DNA from: Sphingomonas paucimobilis NBRC 13935
GTDB lineage: Bacteria > Pseudomonadota > Alphaproteobacteria > Sphingomonadales > Sphingomonadaceae
Reading direction: 5' to 3'
Length of the DNA: 64,000 nt
NCBI RefSeq assembly: GCF_000739895.2
Contig: NZ_BBJS01000012.1
Location: forward strand, 62,001-126,000
The notes under the pieces were generated by a model. The model saw only the letters and a list, made by a program, of their open reading frames with translations. It did no database searches and was not told the DNA's origin. Position numbers and translations under genes: made by a program. Shown one piece after another: positions 1-9,614 of the stretch (positions within the stretch are counted from its first letter, which is position 1; every line of letters starts with the position of its first letter).

Positions 1-1
1 G

Positions 2-127
2 CGCGCCGGGGTCAAGGACAGCGGCAACGTCCTGCCCGGCCATGGCGGCGTGATGGACCGGCTGGACGGCATCGTGCCAGTCGCGCCGGTTGCCGCGCTT
101 TTGATCTTCCTGCCGGACCTGTTCTGA
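2..127 (+). CDS. cdsA: Phosphatidate cytidylyltransferase, C-terminal end (partial)
   Basis: Only the last 41 codons lie in the window. They carry the family signature K-D-S-G-N, then H-G-G-V-M-D-R-L-D, followed by a hydrophobic tail ending in DLF. The enzyme makes CDP-diacylglycerol from phosphatidic acid and CTP in the inner membrane. The stop TGA shares its last base with the ATG of dxr (TGATG), so the two are translationally coupled. cdsA-dxr-rseP-bamA is a conserved order in proteobacteria, which supports the call although most of the gene is missing. Confidence 0.9.
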   Translation, partial: RAGVKDSGNVLPGHGGVMDRLDGIVPVAPVAALLIFLPDLF

Positions 128-1284
128 TGCGTAGCGTGACGATCCTGGGTGCTACCGGCTCGGTCGGCACCTCGACCCTGGATTTGGTCGAGCGCGAGCC
201 GGACCGTTACTATGTCCGCGCACTGACCGCCAATTGCGACGTTGCCAAGCTGGCGGCGGCGGCGAGACGCACCAATGCCGAATTGGCGGTGGTGGCCGAT
301 GAAAGCTGTCTCCCAGACCTGCGTGAGGCCTTGGCCGGTACCGAGACCGGTGTGGCGGGTGGCCGCGCGGCGGTGATCGAGGCGGCGGCGATGCCGGTCG
401 ACTGGACCATGGGCGCGATCGTCGGTTGCGCGGGCCTCGAACCCGCCATGGCCGCGATCGCCAATGGCGGCACGGTGGTGCTGGCCAATAAGGAGCCCTT
501 GGTCTCGGCAGGCGAGGTGGTGCTGGCTGCCGCGGCCCAGGCGGGCGCGACGCTGCTCCCGGCCGACAGCGAGCATAACGCCATTTATCAGTGCTTCGAC
601 TTCGCACGGCCCGAGCGGGTCCGCCGGATCGTGCTGACCGCCAGCGGTGGGCCGTTCCGGGAATGGTCGACAGAGGACATGCGCCGCGTCACGCCGGAGC
701 AGGCGGTGGCGCATCCGAACTGGTCGATGGGCGCTAAGATCTCGGTCGACTCCGCGACGATGATGAACAAGGGGCTGGAACTGATCGAGGCCGCGCGGCT
801 GTTCCCGGTCCCCTCCGATCGAATCGAGATCGTGCTGCATCCGCAATCGGTCATCCATTCGGCGGTCGATTATGTCGATGGCTCGATGCTGGCGCAGCTC
901 GGGCCGTCGGACATGCGGGTGCCGATCGCGCATTGCCTGGCCTGGCCGGACCGGATGCCGACGCCGATGGCTCCGCTCGACCTCGTCGCGCTAGGAAGGA
1001 TGGACTTTGATGCGCCCGATCCGGTGCGCTTCCCGGCCCTTCGACTCGCTCGGGCCGCGCTGGAAGCGGGCGGAGCAGCGCCGGCCATTCTGAACGCCGC
1101 CAATGAAGTCGCCGTGGCGGCTTTTCTTGCGCGTCGTATCGGCTTCCTCGAAATTGCCGCAATCGTCGAGGATGTTCTCCATCGCTACGACCCGGCCCCG
1201 CCGGAAACGCTGGACGCGGTGATCGCGATCGATGCGGAGGCGAGGGTCTTGGCGGGTGAGCGCGTAGAGGATTGCATCGTTTGA
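127..1284 (+). CDS. dxr: 1-deoxy-D-xylulose 5-phosphate reductoisomerase
   Basis: Catalyses the first committed step of the MEP isoprenoid pathway, converting DXP to 2-C-methyl-D-erythritol 4-phosphate with NADPH. The N-terminus has the nucleotide-binding run GATGSVGTST (residues 8-17). The metal-binding acidic residues are present at D147 and E149 (PADSEHNAI) and in NKGLELIEA (E218, E221), matching the positions used by the E. coli enzyme. At 385 residues it is of normal length. It starts at the ATG overlapping the cdsA stop and overlaps the start of rseP by up to 13 bases, so cdsA, dxr and rseP form one coupled unit. Confidence 0.97.
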   Translation: MRSVTILGATGSVGTSTLDLVEREPDRYYVRALTANCDVAKLAAAARRTNAELAVVADESCLPDLREALAGTETGVAGGRAAVIEAAAMPVDWTMGAIVGCAGLEPAMAAIANGGTVVLANKEPLVSAGEVVLAAAAQAGATLLPADSEHNAIYQCFDFARPERVRRIVLTASGGPFREWSTEDMRRVTPEQAVAHPNWSMGAKISVDSATMMNKGLELIEAARLFPVPSDRIEIVLHPQSVIHSAVDYVDGSMLAQLGPSDMRVPIAHCLAWPDRMPTPMAPLDLVALGRMDFDAPDPVRFPALRLARAALEAGGAAPAILNAANEVAVAAFLARRIGFLEIAAIVEDVLHRYDPAPPETLDAVIAIDAEARVLAGERVEDCIV

Positions 1285-2417
1285 TCGAAACCCCCGGCCT
1301 GTTGCTGACCATCCTGGCCTTTGTTTGTGCGCTCGGCCCGCTCGTGTTCGTTCACGAGATGGGGCATTATCTCGCCGGCCGCTGGTTCGGGGTGAAGGCG
1401 GATACGTTCTCGATCGGGTTCGGCCGGGAGATGGCCGGTTTCACCGACCGGCGCGGTACCCGGTGGAAGATCGGCTGGCTGCCGCTGGGCGGCTATGTGA
1501 AGTTCGCCGGCGACATGAACCCGGCCAGCCAGCCCGACGCGGCATGGTTGTCACTGCCGCCCGAGGAGCGCGCGCGGACATTCCAGGCCAAGCCCGTCTG
1601 GCAGCGCGCGATCATCGTCGCGGCGGGCCCGGCGATCAATTTCTTCGCCGCCATCCTGATCCTGGCCGGCTTTGCCTATGCTTATGGCGAAGTGGTGATC
1701 CCGCCGGTCGTCGGACAGGTGATGCCGGGCAGTGCGGCCGCCGCGACCAGCCTGAAGCCCGGCGACCGGGTCACCGCGATCGATGGCCGTGCGGTCACCG
1801 ACTTTGCCGATATCGCCCGCTATGTGCAGATTCGCGCCGGTGAGCCGGTGACGATCGCCGCTACCCGGAACGGCACGCCCTTCACCACCTCCACCACGAT
1901 CGGCAGCGAGCAGCAGCGCGATCGCTTCGGCAACCAGTATCGTGTCGGCCGCCTGGGCCTGCGCGGGGCGGGCACGATCGATGTCCAGCCGGTCAGCCTG
2001 TTGCGCGCGCCCGTGGTCGCGGTCGAGCGCACCGGCGAGATCGTCCGCATGATGGTCGAAACGCTGGGCCAGGTGATTTCGGGCCGCCGTTCGGTCAAGG
2101 AACTGGGCGGTCCCGTCTCGATCGCGAAGGTGTCGGGCGAGCAGATGTCGCTGGGTATCGACGCCTTTGTTTTCTTCGTGGCGCTGGTGTCCATCAATCT
2201 GGGGTTCATCAACCTGTTGCCAGTGCCGATGCTGGATGGCGGTCATCTTCTTTTCTATGCGATCGAAGCGGTGCGACGGCGTCCCCTGGAGCCGGTGGCT
2301 CAGGAATGGGCGTTTCGCGGCGGTTTGCTCGCAATCCTGGCCCTGATGCTCTTCGTGACGTTCAACGATCTGGGCAATTTGGGGCTCTGGAAGAATATCG
2401 CTGGCTTGATCGGGTGA
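1272..2417 (+). CDS. rseP: Site-2 intramembrane zinc metalloprotease RseP
   Basis: An integral membrane protease that cleaves transmembrane segments of anti-sigma factors or signal peptides. The HEMGH zinc motif is at residues 28-32 in the first membrane segment. A PDZ domain (around residues 140-220, with GSAAAATSLKPGDRV) sits between the membrane halves, and the second metal-ligand motif N-L-L-P-V-P-M-L-D-G-G is near residue 315. No ATG fits: translation must begin at TTG 1272, inside dxr, or at TTG 1281, which overlaps the dxr stop. The position between dxr and bamA is the usual one. Confidence 0.95.
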   Translation: MHRLIETPGLLLTILAFVCALGPLVFVHEMGHYLAGRWFGVKADTFSIGFGREMAGFTDRRGTRWKIGWLPLGGYVKFAGDMNPASQPDAAWLSLPPEERARTFQAKPVWQRAIIVAAGPAINFFAAILILAGFAYAYGEVVIPPVVGQVMPGSAAAATSLKPGDRVTAIDGRAVTDFADIARYVQIRAGEPVTIAATRNGTPFTTSTTIGSEQQRDRFGNQYRVGRLGLRGAGTIDVQPVSLLRAPVVAVERTGEIVRMMVETLGQVISGRRSVKELGGPVSIAKVSGEQMSLGIDAFVFFVALVSINLGFINLLPVPMLDGGHLLFYAIEAVRRRPLEPVAQEWAFRGGLLAILALMLFVTFNDLGNLGLWKNIAGLIG

Positions 2418-2469
2418 CGCCGATGGGGCAGGGCGCGAGAACGACAGGGGTCGGTTCGACTTTTCTGGG

Positions 2470-5220
2470 GTGGGTTTGGTGACAGCAATGACGGGTATGA
2501 AGACTGTGCGCGCGGGCGCCATGCTGCTGGCGGGCACGATGCTGTCGGGTGTTCCCGTCATGGCGCAGGTCGCGCCGGCCGGTGCCGCGCCGCAAACGAC
2601 CGCGACCCCGGTGGTCGCGCCGGCACCGGTGCGGACGATCAAGACGCTGCGGGTCGAGGGCGCACAGCGCATCGAGCCGGAGACGGTGCTCTCCTATACC
2701 AAGCTGCGGGTGGGCATCCCCTACACGCCCGAAACGCTCGACCAGGCACTGAAGGACCTTCAGGCGTCGGAACTGTTCGCCGATTATTCGATCTCGGGCG
2801 TCGAGACCGGCGACATCGTCCTGCGCGTGCGCGAGAACCCGATCATCAACCGGGTGATCCTGGAGGGCAACAAGCGCCTGAAGGACGACAAGATCAAGAA
2901 GGAGATCAAGCTCGCGCCGAGGCAGATCTTCACCCGTACCGCCGTCCGCCAAGACGTGGCGCGTATCGTCGAACTCTATCGCCGCCAGGGCCGTTTCGGC
3001 GCGGTGGTCGAGCCGAAGATGGTCAATCTCGACCAGAACCGCGTCGATATCGTGTTCGAGATCAGCGAGGGGCCGAAGTCCAAGGTCCGCCAGATCAACA
3101 TCATCGGCAACGAGAAATTCTCGGACGACGAACTGCGCGGTGCGATGTTCACTAAGCAGTCGCGCTGGTTCCGCTTCCTGTCCTCGGCGACCAGCTATGA
3201 CCAGGATCGCCTGGCCGCTGACCAGCAGAAGCTGCGCCAATTCTATCTGACCAACGGCTATGCCGATTTCCGCGTGACCAGCGCGGTCGCCGAACTGACG
3301 CCGGACAAGAAGGACTTCATCATCACCTATGTGGTGGAGGAAGGTCCCCGCTACAAATTCGGTGATGTGAAGGTCGACAGCCAGATCCGCGACTTCGACA
3401 ATGCCAAGCTCGCCGCCTCGCTGCCGATGAAGAAGGGCGACTGGTATAACGCCAAGCTGGTCGAGGATTCGATCGACAGCCTGAGCCAGACGGCGGGCCT
3501 GTTCGGTTACGCCTTCACCGATGTGAACCCCGACTTTCAGCGTGACAAGGACACGCTGACCATGTCGATCACGTTCAACATCGCCGAGGCGAAGCGCACC
3601 TATATCGAGCGCATCGACATCAACGGCAACACGCAGACGCAGGACAAGGTCGTCCGCCGCGAAATCCGTGTGGCCGAGGGCGACGCCTTCAACAGCTTCC
3701 AGGTCCGCCGCAGCCAGGATCGCATCAACTCGCTCGGCTATTTCCAGGAAAAGCTGGAGATCAAGCAGAACCCAGGCTCGACGCCCGACCGCATCGTGCT
3801 GGAAACCAATGTCGAGGAGCAGTCGACCGGCTCGCTCCAGCTGTCGGCAGGCTATTCGTCGCTCGAACGCTTCATCATCCAGGCGAACATCACCCAGCGC
3901 AATTTCCGCGGCAAGGGCCAGGAACTGCGCGCCGGCGTGAACTATTCGGCCTATTCCAAGTCGATCGAACTGGGCTTCACCGAACCCTATGTGTTCGACA
4001 AGAATATCGCGCTGGGTGTCGACGTATTCCGCCGCGACTTCAACTCGTTCAACTATCTCGGCACGACCCGCCAGACGACCTACAGCCAGGTATCGACCGG
4101 CTTCCAGGTCCGCGCCGGCGTGCCGCTGACCGAATATTGGTCGCTGTCGGGTCGCTATGGCCTCAGCTATGACGAGGTCGGCCTAGCGTCGTCCTTCTTC
4201 AACGCCGATGGCACTTGTAATTATCAGAGCGCGGGCCGCTATCTTTGCGACTCGATCGGCAATCGCTGGACCTCATCGGTCGGCTACTCGCTGATCTATG
4301 ACAGCCTGAACAGCCGCCTGCGCCCGACCGCCGGCCATCGTTTCTCGTTCAGCCAGGACTTTGCCGGTTTGGGCGGCGACGTGAAGTACATCCGCACCCG
4401 TGCGGAAGGCGCCAAGTTCATGGGGCTGGGCAAGGGCTTCGTCTTCTCGGTGCTGGGCGAGGGCGGCTATATCCACTCGCTGGAGAAGAGCCGTGGCCCG
4501 GGCATCGATCCGGTCCGCATCGTCGACCGCTTCTATCTGGGCGAGCCGCAATTCCGTGGCTTCGACATTCGCGGCGTCGGTCCGCGCGTGCTGCGCATTC
4601 CCTATGTCATCGGGGCCGATGGCAGCCAGAGCAAGCAGACCGATCGCGATCAGATCGTCGACGACTCGCTGGGCGGCCGCGCTTATTATCTGGCGCGCGC
4701 CGAGCTCGAACTGCCTTTGGGCTCGGGGGCCCGCGAAATGGGCCTGCGCCCGAGCATCTATGTCCAGGCCGGCAGCCTGTGGGGTATTACCCGTCCGCTG
4801 CCCTCGCTCAACTTCCCGCAGGCGAAGGACGCCAACGGCAATCCGCTGTTCAACAAGGACGGCTCGCCGACGCTGGCGCCGGTCGCCGCGACCGACGGGC
4901 AGGGGCGTCCGATCTATGTCGTGCCGACCTCGACCACCGATCCCAATTCCGGCCTGCAGACGATCTGTCCGACCGGCTATGCGCCGCTGGGTAGCAGCAC
5001 GGCCTGTTCCGGCTCGTCGGCCAACACCGCGCTCCAGAATACCAGCTATGCCATCGAGCAATTCTACGGCGGCACGTGGAAGCCGCGTGTGTCGATCGGT
5101 ATCGGTGTGAACTGGAATTCACCATTTGGTCCGCTTCGCATCGACCTTGCCAAGGCATTGGTCACGCAAGCTGGCGACGACCCCAAGCTCATCACTTTCA
5201 ACGTAGGGACGCAGTTCTGA
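2470..5220 (+). CDS. bamA: Outer membrane protein assembly factor BamA
   Basis: Central subunit of the BAM complex that inserts beta-barrel proteins into the outer membrane. A signal peptide ending in VMAQ is followed by five POTRA repeats (about residues 55-430) and an Omp85 barrel with the loop-6 motif FRGFDIRG; the chain ends in phenylalanine (GTQF), as outer membrane barrels do. At 916 residues it is longer than the roughly 800 of enterobacteria. Much of the excess is a Gly/Pro/Thr-rich insertion with two cysteines near residues 778-860. The open frame begins at GTG 2470, but ATG 2488 or 2497 is a likelier start because the signal peptide begins with MKTVRAG. Confidence 0.96.
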   Translation: MGLVTAMTGMKTVRAGAMLLAGTMLSGVPVMAQVAPAGAAPQTTATPVVAPAPVRTIKTLRVEGAQRIEPETVLSYTKLRVGIPYTPETLDQALKDLQASELFADYSISGVETGDIVLRVRENPIINRVILEGNKRLKDDKIKKEIKLAPRQIFTRTAVRQDVARIVELYRRQGRFGAVVEPKMVNLDQNRVDIVFEISEGPKSKVRQINIIGNEKFSDDELRGAMFTKQSRWFRFLSSATSYDQDRLAADQQKLRQFYLTNGYADFRVTSAVAELTPDKKDFIITYVVEEGPRYKFGDVKVDSQIRDFDNAKLAASLPMKKGDWYNAKLVEDSIDSLSQTAGLFGYAFTDVNPDFQRDKDTLTMSITFNIAEAKRTYIERIDINGNTQTQDKVVRREIRVAEGDAFNSFQVRRSQDRINSLGYFQEKLEIKQNPGSTPDRIVLETNVEEQSTGSLQLSAGYSSLERFIIQANITQRNFRGKGQELRAGVNYSAYSKSIELGFTEPYVFDKNIALGVDVFRRDFNSFNYLGTTRQTTYSQVSTGFQVRAGVPLTEYWSLSGRYGLSYDEVGLASSFFNADGTCNYQSAGRYLCDSIGNRWTSSVGYSLIYDSLNSRLRPTAGHRFSFSQDFAGLGGDVKYIRTRAEGAKFMGLGKGFVFSVLGEGGYIHSLEKSRGPGIDPVRIVDRFYLGEPQFRGFDIRGVGPRVLRIPYVIGADGSQSKQTDRDQIVDDSLGGRAYYLARAELELPLGSGAREMGLRPSIYVQAGSLWGITRPLPSLNFPQAKDANGNPLFNKDGSPTLAPVAATDGQGRPIYVVPTSTTDPNSGLQTICPTGYAPLGSSTACSGSSANTALQNTSYAIEQFYGGTWKPRVSIGIGVNWNSPFGPLRIDLAKALVTQAGDDPKLITFNVGTQF

Positions 5221-5894
5221 TGAAGACGATTTCCAAGCTCCTCCTCGCAGCGGCCCTGGTGGCTCCGGCCGCCACCGTCGCGACCAGCGCGCAGGCGCAG
5301 GTGAACGGCGTCGCCGTTGCCGATCCGCAGGGCGCGATCGCCGGTTCGCGTGCCTGGGCCGCTGCCCGCCAGCAGATCGAAACCACCTACAAGACCCAGC
5401 TCGACCAGGCCGAGACGCGCCGCACCGCGCTGACCCGCGAACTGGAGCCGCTGGTCCAGGCGTTCCAGACCGCGCGTTCGCAGCCCAATGCCAACCAGGC
5501 GACGCTGCGCACCCAGGCCGAGCAGATCGAAAGCCGCCAGCAGGCCGCCAATCAGGAACTGCAGCGCCTGACCCAGCCCGCCGTCCGTGCGCAGACCTAT
5601 GCGGTCGAGCAGCTCCAGGCGCGTCTGGGCGAAGCGGTGCAGAACGCCGTTCGCGCCAAGAATGTCAGCCTGCTGGTCAGCCCGCAGGCGGTGCTGTTCA
5701 TGCAGCCGACCGCCGACATCACGTCGGCCGTGACGGCGGAACTGGACAAGCTGGTCCCGACCGTCAGCATCACCCCGCCCGCCAACTGGCAGCCGGGTCA
5801 GGCCGGTCAGCAGGGTGCGGCGCCCGCCAACGCGCCGGCCCCCGCCGCGACCGCTCCGGCTGCCCCGGCGCGTCGTCAGAACAGCGGCCGGTAA
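5220..5894 (+). CDS. skp: OmpH/Skp family periplasmic chaperone
   Basis: A periplasmic holdase chaperone that escorts unfolded outer membrane proteins to BamA. It has a clear signal peptide ([14 protein letters not shown] to AQAQ), then V-A-V-A-D-P at the start of the mature trimerisation core, then long Gln/Arg-rich helices forming coiled-coil tentacles (residues about 45-140). The C-terminal 45 residues are an Ala/Pro/Gly-rich low-complexity tail not seen in E. coli Skp. The ATG shares its first base with the bamA stop (TGATG), so the chaperone and its client acceptor are coupled. Confidence 0.9.
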   Translation: MKTISKLLLAAALVAPAATVATSAQAQVNGVAVADPQGAIAGSRAWAAARQQIETTYKTQLDQAETRRTALTRELEPLVQAFQTARSQPNANQATLRTQAEQIESRQQAANQELQRLTQPAVRAQTYAVEQLQARLGEAVQNAVRAKNVSLLVSPQAVLFMQPTADITSAVTAELDKLVPTVSITPPANWQPGQAGQQGAAPANAPAPAATAPAAPARRQNSGR

Positions 5895-5902
5895 TAGCCG
5901 CC

Positions 5903-6376
5903 GTGACTGACGAAGCGAAGACCGTCATGGGCCCGATGGACGTTACGCGGGTCATGGCGGCGCTGCCGCACCGTTATCCGATGCTGCTGGTCGATCGTGT
6001 CGAGGAGATCATCCTCGACACCTCGATCCGCGCGGTGAAGGCGGTGACGATGAACGAGGGCTTTTTCCAGGGGCATTTCCCTGGCCGTCCGATCATGCCG
6101 GGCGTGCTGATCGTCGAGGCGCTGGCACAGGCCGCCGGCGTACTGGCGGTGGAAAGCCTGGGCCTCGCCGGTTCCGGCAAGCTCGTCTATTTCATGGCGA
6201 TCGAAGGTGCCAAGTTCCGCAAGCCTGTGGAGCCGGGTGTCCTCCTCCATCTGGAGGTCGAGTTCGTCCAGAAGCGCTCGAGCGTGTGCAAGTTCGCCGG
6301 TGTGGCCATGATCGACGGCGTCGCGGTGGCGGAGGCGAATTTCACGGCGATGATCGCCGATCCGCCCAAGGCCTGA
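5903..6376 (+). CDS. fabZ: (3R)-hydroxyacyl-ACP dehydratase FabZ
   Basis: Dehydrates 3-hydroxyacyl-ACP in fatty-acid elongation. The hot-dog fold motif [12 protein letters not shown] carries the catalytic His58, and Glu72 follows in VEALAQ. The frame opens at GTG 5903, eight bases after the skp stop; ATG 5927 is a possible internal alternative. In most Gram-negative bacteria this gene sits between lpxD and lpxA. Here it is flanked by skp and rpmE instead, so the lipid A genes normally on either side are absent from this locus. Confidence 0.96.
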   Translation: MTDEAKTVMGPMDVTRVMAALPHRYPMLLVDRVEEIILDTSIRAVKAVTMNEGFFQGHFPGRPIMPGVLIVEALAQAAGVLAVESLGLAGSGKLVYFMAIEGAKFRKPVEPGVLLHLEVEFVQKRSSVCKFAGVAMIDGVAVAEANFTAMIADPPKA

Positions 6377-6414
6377 CGATCCATCACGGTCGCCACGCCT
6401 GTTTTGACTAAAGG

Positions 6415-6442
6415 AGCGCGGTCCGCTATGGGCCGCGCTTTC
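6415..6442 (+). terminator. Hairpin between fabZ and rpmE
   Basis: A ten-base stem (agcgcggtcc against gggccgcgct, one G-U pair) with a five-base loop is followed by a short T run, TTT then CCC. It could be a weak terminator or attenuator separating the envelope operon from rpmE. The short T tract makes efficient termination uncertain. Confidence 0.45.
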
Positions 6443-6486
6443 CCGCTTTCAGGCTGGTCGGAACCAGCCATTTCCGGAGCAATATC

Positions 6487-6717
6487 ATGAAGACCGATAC
6501 GCACCCCGACTATCACATGATCAAGGTGCAGATGACCGACGGCACCGTGTTCGAAACCCGCTCGACCTGGGGCAAGGAAGGCGACACGATGCAGCTCGAC
6601 ATCGATCCGCTGGCGCACCCGGCCTGGACCGGCGGTCGTGGCCAGATGCTCGACACCGGCGGCCAGGTCGCGCGCTTCAACAAGCGTTTCGGTGGCGGTC
6701 TCACGCTCCGCAAGTAA
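6487..6717 (+). CDS. rpmE: 50S ribosomal protein L31
   Basis: Bacterial large-subunit protein L31, 76 residues, beginning [19 protein letters not shown] and containing the family stretches D-P-L-A-H-P and FNKRFGG. It has no cysteines, so it belongs to the zinc-free (C-minus) form rather than the Cys4 form that doubles as a zinc reserve. A GGAG ribosome-binding site lies seven to eight bases before the ATG. A strong terminator follows. Confidence 0.95.
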   Translation: MKTDTHPDYHMIKVQMTDGTVFETRSTWGKEGDTMQLDIDPLAHPAWTGGRGQMLDTGGQVARFNKRFGGGLTLRK

Positions 6718-6751
6718 CGGATCGACACGCTTCCCGGCGTGGTCTCGACAA

Positions 6752-6788
6752 GGGCCCGGTGCTTCCTCGCGGAAGCGCCGGGCCTTTT
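6752..6788 (+). terminator. Rho-independent terminator after rpmE
   Basis: A 14-base stem (ggcccggtgcttcc paired with ggaagcgccgggcc, one G-U pair), a TCGC loop and a TTTT tract lie 35 bases after the rpmE stop. Confidence 0.88.
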
Positions 6789-6854
6789 CCATAAATCGTT
6801 GAGGATGCGCAATTCCTTAGCGATGTGTTAACCAGGCTGCTTTAGCATCAGGCC

Positions 6855-7169
6855 ATGTTCGCTGCTGAATTCGAACCTTTGGAACCTCCCAGCCGCCGCC
6901 GGTCCCGGCGCGCAGCCGTGGCGGTCGAGGCCGAATATGAAAGCGACGGTCTGACCCGCGCGCTGTGCAAGGTGCTGGATATCTCGGCGCATGGCGCACG
7001 GCTCCAGACCTATACCGAGTTGCAATGCGGCATGACGATCGGTCTGCGACTGCCCAAGGTGGGGCAGGTGATCGCCCGAGTCGTCTGGGCAACCGATTTC
7101 GCCGCAGGTTGCCAGTTCCATACGCCGCTCGATCAGGAATCCTTCGCGATCCTCGCGCCTTTGGCCTGA
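6855..7169 (+). CDS. PilZ domain protein, predicted c-di-GMP receptor
   Basis: A single-domain PilZ protein of 104 residues. Both ligand-binding motifs are present: an arginine cluster RRRSRR at residues 14-19 (the RxxxR element) and DISAHG at 42-47 (the D/NxSxxG element), so it should bind cyclic di-GMP. There is no output domain and no signal peptide, suggesting that it works by contacting a partner protein. It stands alone between rpmE and sdaA, so the target (motility, polysaccharide or other) cannot be read from context. Confidence 0.88.
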   Translation: MFAAEFEPLEPPSRRRSRRAAVAVEAEYESDGLTRALCKVLDISAHGARLQTYTELQCGMTIGLRLPKVGQVIARVVWATDFAAGCQFHTPLDQESFAILAPLA

Positions 7170-7252
7170 GCGGCTCTTCCCATTGTAACGGGTGGTCAGC
7201 GCGCTGAGCATGAGCTAGTCATGCCGGGCAACTCGTAACAAATGGAACGATC

Positions 7253-8656
7253 TTGACACTGCCCGCCATCCCCGCCGCCCCGGCCCTCCGGGCGGACGAC
7301 AGCATCGCCGCAGTCAGCGTGACCGAGCTTTTCACCATCGGCATTGGTCCGTCGAGCTCGCATACGGTGGGGCCGATGCGCGCGGCCAAGGCCTTTGCGA
7401 GAGAGATGCTCGACACCGGGCTGATCCCGGACCGGGTCCAGGCCGAGCTGTTCGGTTCGCTGTCGCTGACCGGGCGGGGGCACCATAGCGACCGCGCCGT
7501 ACTGCTGGGGTTGGCGGGGGAAACGCCCGAGACGATCGATCCCGATGCGATCGAGACCATGCTGGCGGACATTCGCGACTCGGGGCGGATCATGCTCGAC
7601 GGGCGGCATCCGCTGGCCTTCCATCACGAGGACGACCTGCTGTTTCGCCCAGGCTTCCTGCCGGCGCATCCCAACGGCATGGTGTTCACCGCTTTTCTGC
7701 CCGATGGTAGCGCGGTCGTCCGGCGCTTCTATTCCATCGGGGGCGGCGCGATCCGGATGGAAGGTGCCGAGCCGATGAAGACCAATCGGCGGCTGGCCCA
7801 TCCTTTCGCCTCAGGCGCCGAATTGCTGGAACGGACGGCGGAGACGGGGCTGTCGATCGCTCAGCTGGTCCGCGCCAATGAGGCGGCGTGGCGGGATGAC
7901 GCGGAGACGGATGGCTTTCTCGACCGCGTGCGCGATGCGATGGTGGGTGCGATCGAGCGGGGCTGTTCGGCTTCCGGCATCCTGCCGGGCGGGTTGAAGG
8001 TCCAGCGTCGCGCCCAGGCGATCAAGCAGAAGCTGGTCGATCGGGGGCCGCGTACCGACCCCAGCCTGGTGTTCGAATGGGTCAGCCTCTGGGCGCTGGC
8101 GGTCAACGAAGAGAATGCGGCTGGTGGCCGGGTCGTCACCGCGCCGACCAATGGGGCGGCCGGGGTCATTCCGGCGGTGTTGCGCTATTATGAGGCGTTC
8201 GTCCACGGCGCGACGCGCGACGGCGTCCGCACACTGTTGCTGACGGCGGCGGCGGTGGGGATGCTCTACAAGAAGCGGGCCTCCATCTCGGCGGCGGAGA
8301 TGGGCTGTCAGGGTGAAGTGGGCGTGGCCTGTTCGATGGCGGCGGCCGGGCTGGCGGCGGCGCTCGGTGGCTCGCCCACGCAGGTCGAGAATGCCGCCGA
8401 AATCGGCATGGAGCATAATCTGGGGCTGACCTGCGACCCGATCGGCGGGCTGGTGCAGATCCCTTGTATCGAGCGCAATACCATGGGCGCTATCAAGGCG
8501 ATCAACGCCGCCTATCTGGCGCTCCACGGTGACGGCAAGCACATCGTCAGCCTGGATCAGGTGATCGAGACGATGCGCCAGACCGGCGAGGACATGAAGT
8601 CGCAATATAAGGAAACCAGCCTCGGCGGCCTGGCGGTCAACGTCGTCGAATGCTGA
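7253..8656 (+). CDS. sdaA: L-serine dehydratase, iron-sulfur type, single chain
   Basis: Deaminates L-serine to pyruvate using a [4Fe-4S] cluster. The beta-type N-terminus has [12 protein letters not shown]. The catalytic half carries cysteines in [11 protein letters not shown], in L-T-C-D-P and in I-P-C-I-E-R-N, which supply the cluster ligands. At 467 residues it is the fused alpha-beta form. No ATG is available before residue 43, so TTG 7253 is the probable start. The stop abuts the stop of the convergent ThuA-like gene with no bases between. Confidence 0.93.
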   Translation: MTLPAIPAAPALRADDSIAAVSVTELFTIGIGPSSSHTVGPMRAAKAFAREMLDTGLIPDRVQAELFGSLSLTGRGHHSDRAVLLGLAGETPETIDPDAIETMLADIRDSGRIMLDGRHPLAFHHEDDLLFRPGFLPAHPNGMVFTAFLPDGSAVVRRFYSIGGGAIRMEGAEPMKTNRRLAHPFASGAELLERTAETGLSIAQLVRANEAAWRDDAETDGFLDRVRDAMVGAIERGCSASGILPGGLKVQRRAQAIKQKLVDRGPRTDPSLVFEWVSLWALAVNEENAAGGRVVTAPTNGAAGVIPAVLRYYEAFVHGATRDGVRTLLLTAAAVGMLYKKRASISAAEMGCQGEVGVACSMAAAGLAAALGGSPTQVENAAEIGMEHNLGLTCDPIGGLVQIPCIERNTMGAIKAINAAYLALHGDGKHIVSLDQVIETMRQTGEDMKSQYKETSLGGLAVNVVEC

Positions 8657-9454
8657 TCACTTCGCCGCGGCCCAACGGATCGCGTTGGTCAGGATGCGGC
8701 GATAGGCGGGATCGTCGTAAAGCTGTGGCTCATGGCCCAGCGCGGAATAGAAGACCCGCCCCTTGGAGTGCGGGTTGATCCACATGACGGGATGCTTGCC
8801 CATGGTGAGTTTCCCGCCGGGGCGATAACTGGCCTCGTCCACCTCGGCGAGCACGGTCATGCCGCGTGTCGCGGGGTTCCGGTCGAAGCTGTACCATTCG
8901 TCGCGGGCGAGCCAGGGCAGGGCGACGCCGGTCAGGACCGGATGGCGGGGCTGCACGGCGACGACCTTGGCCGTCTGGATATGGTCGGCGCCACCCGGAT
9001 GGCCGATAAAGGTCGTGCCGATAATCGTGTCGCTATACCAGGGCTCCTTATGGCTATCGTCGCCGGCCGCATGGAGCGCGACGACACCGCCCCCACGCGC
9101 CACGAAGCGGGCGAAGGCGGCCTGCTGCTCGGGCGTCAGGAAATTGCCGCTGGCGCTGTTGAGGACGACCACCGAGAAGTGCGCCAGTTGCGCGTCGTTG
9201 AACACAGCGGCGTTTTCGGTCGTGAAGCTGGGGCGTCCGAGTTGGCGGCTGATGTCGGCGAGGACCGTATTGGAATGCGGTATATGCTCGATATGTCGCC
9301 AGCCATTAGTCTTGGACATGATCAGCACGCCGCGCTGGATATTGGCGGGGAGGGTGGGGGCGACGGTATCGACGATCTTCGACGGTAGATGCGGGTCGTA
9401 AGGCGCCTGCGCCACCGCGACCAGCGCCGTTATCATCAGCGTTTTCAGCATCAT
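8657..9454 (-). CDS. ThuA-like domain protein, secreted
   Basis: A ThuA-like (glutamine amidotransferase-fold) protein of about 265 residues, a family linked to trehalose or other carbohydrate use and often annotated as a glycosyl-hydrolase-associated domain. Visible family features are VLIMSKTNGWRH near the N-terminus, LNSASGNFLTPEQ, the H-A-A-G-D-D-S segment, and a C-terminal GRVFYSALGHEP with Y-D-D-P. A signal peptide (MMLKTLMITALVAVAQA) predicts export. The frame stays open 62 codons further upstream, but that extension lies in a repeat element; the GGGAGA ribosome-binding site just before 9454 fixes the start. The substrate is unknown. Confidence 0.82.
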   Translation of the reverse strand: MMLKTLMITALVAVAQAPYDPHLPSKIVDTVAPTLPANIQRGVLIMSKTNGWRHIEHIPHSNTVLADISRQLGRPSFTTENAAVFNDAQLAHFSVVVLNSASGNFLTPEQQAAFARFVARGGGVVALHAAGDDSHKEPWYSDTIIGTTFIGHPGGADHIQTAKVVAVQPRHPVLTGVALPWLARDEWYSFDRNPATRGMTVLAEVDEASYRPGGKLTMGKHPVMWINPHSKGRVFYSALGHEPQLYDDPAYRRILTNAIRWAAAK

Positions 9455-9482
9455 CCGTCTCCCTTTTTCGGGAGCGTAGCAA

Positions 9483-9609
9483 ATCCTCCCCGGCACGGGG
9501 AGGGGGACCATGCGGAGCATGGTGGAGGGGGCTTCCTCATAGGGCATCCCTTTGCGGAAGCCCCCCTCCGTCAGGCTCGCGGCCTGCCAACTCCCGTACC
9601 GGGGAGGAT
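9483..9609. repeat. Intergenic inverted-repeat element of about 127 bp
   Basis: The ends are near-perfect inverted copies (ATCCTCCCCGGCACGGG at the left, and the complement of ATCCTCCCCGGTACGGG at the right). Inside are a nested palindrome, ACCATGCGGAGCATGGT, and a second arm pair, GGAGGGGGCTTCC with GGAAGCCCCCCTCC. It therefore folds into a long branched hairpin. It has no coding capacity of its own and resembles a REP- or MITE-like dispersed element. It lies between emrB and the ThuA-like gene. Confidence 0.8.
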
Positions 9610-9614
9610 AGTCA

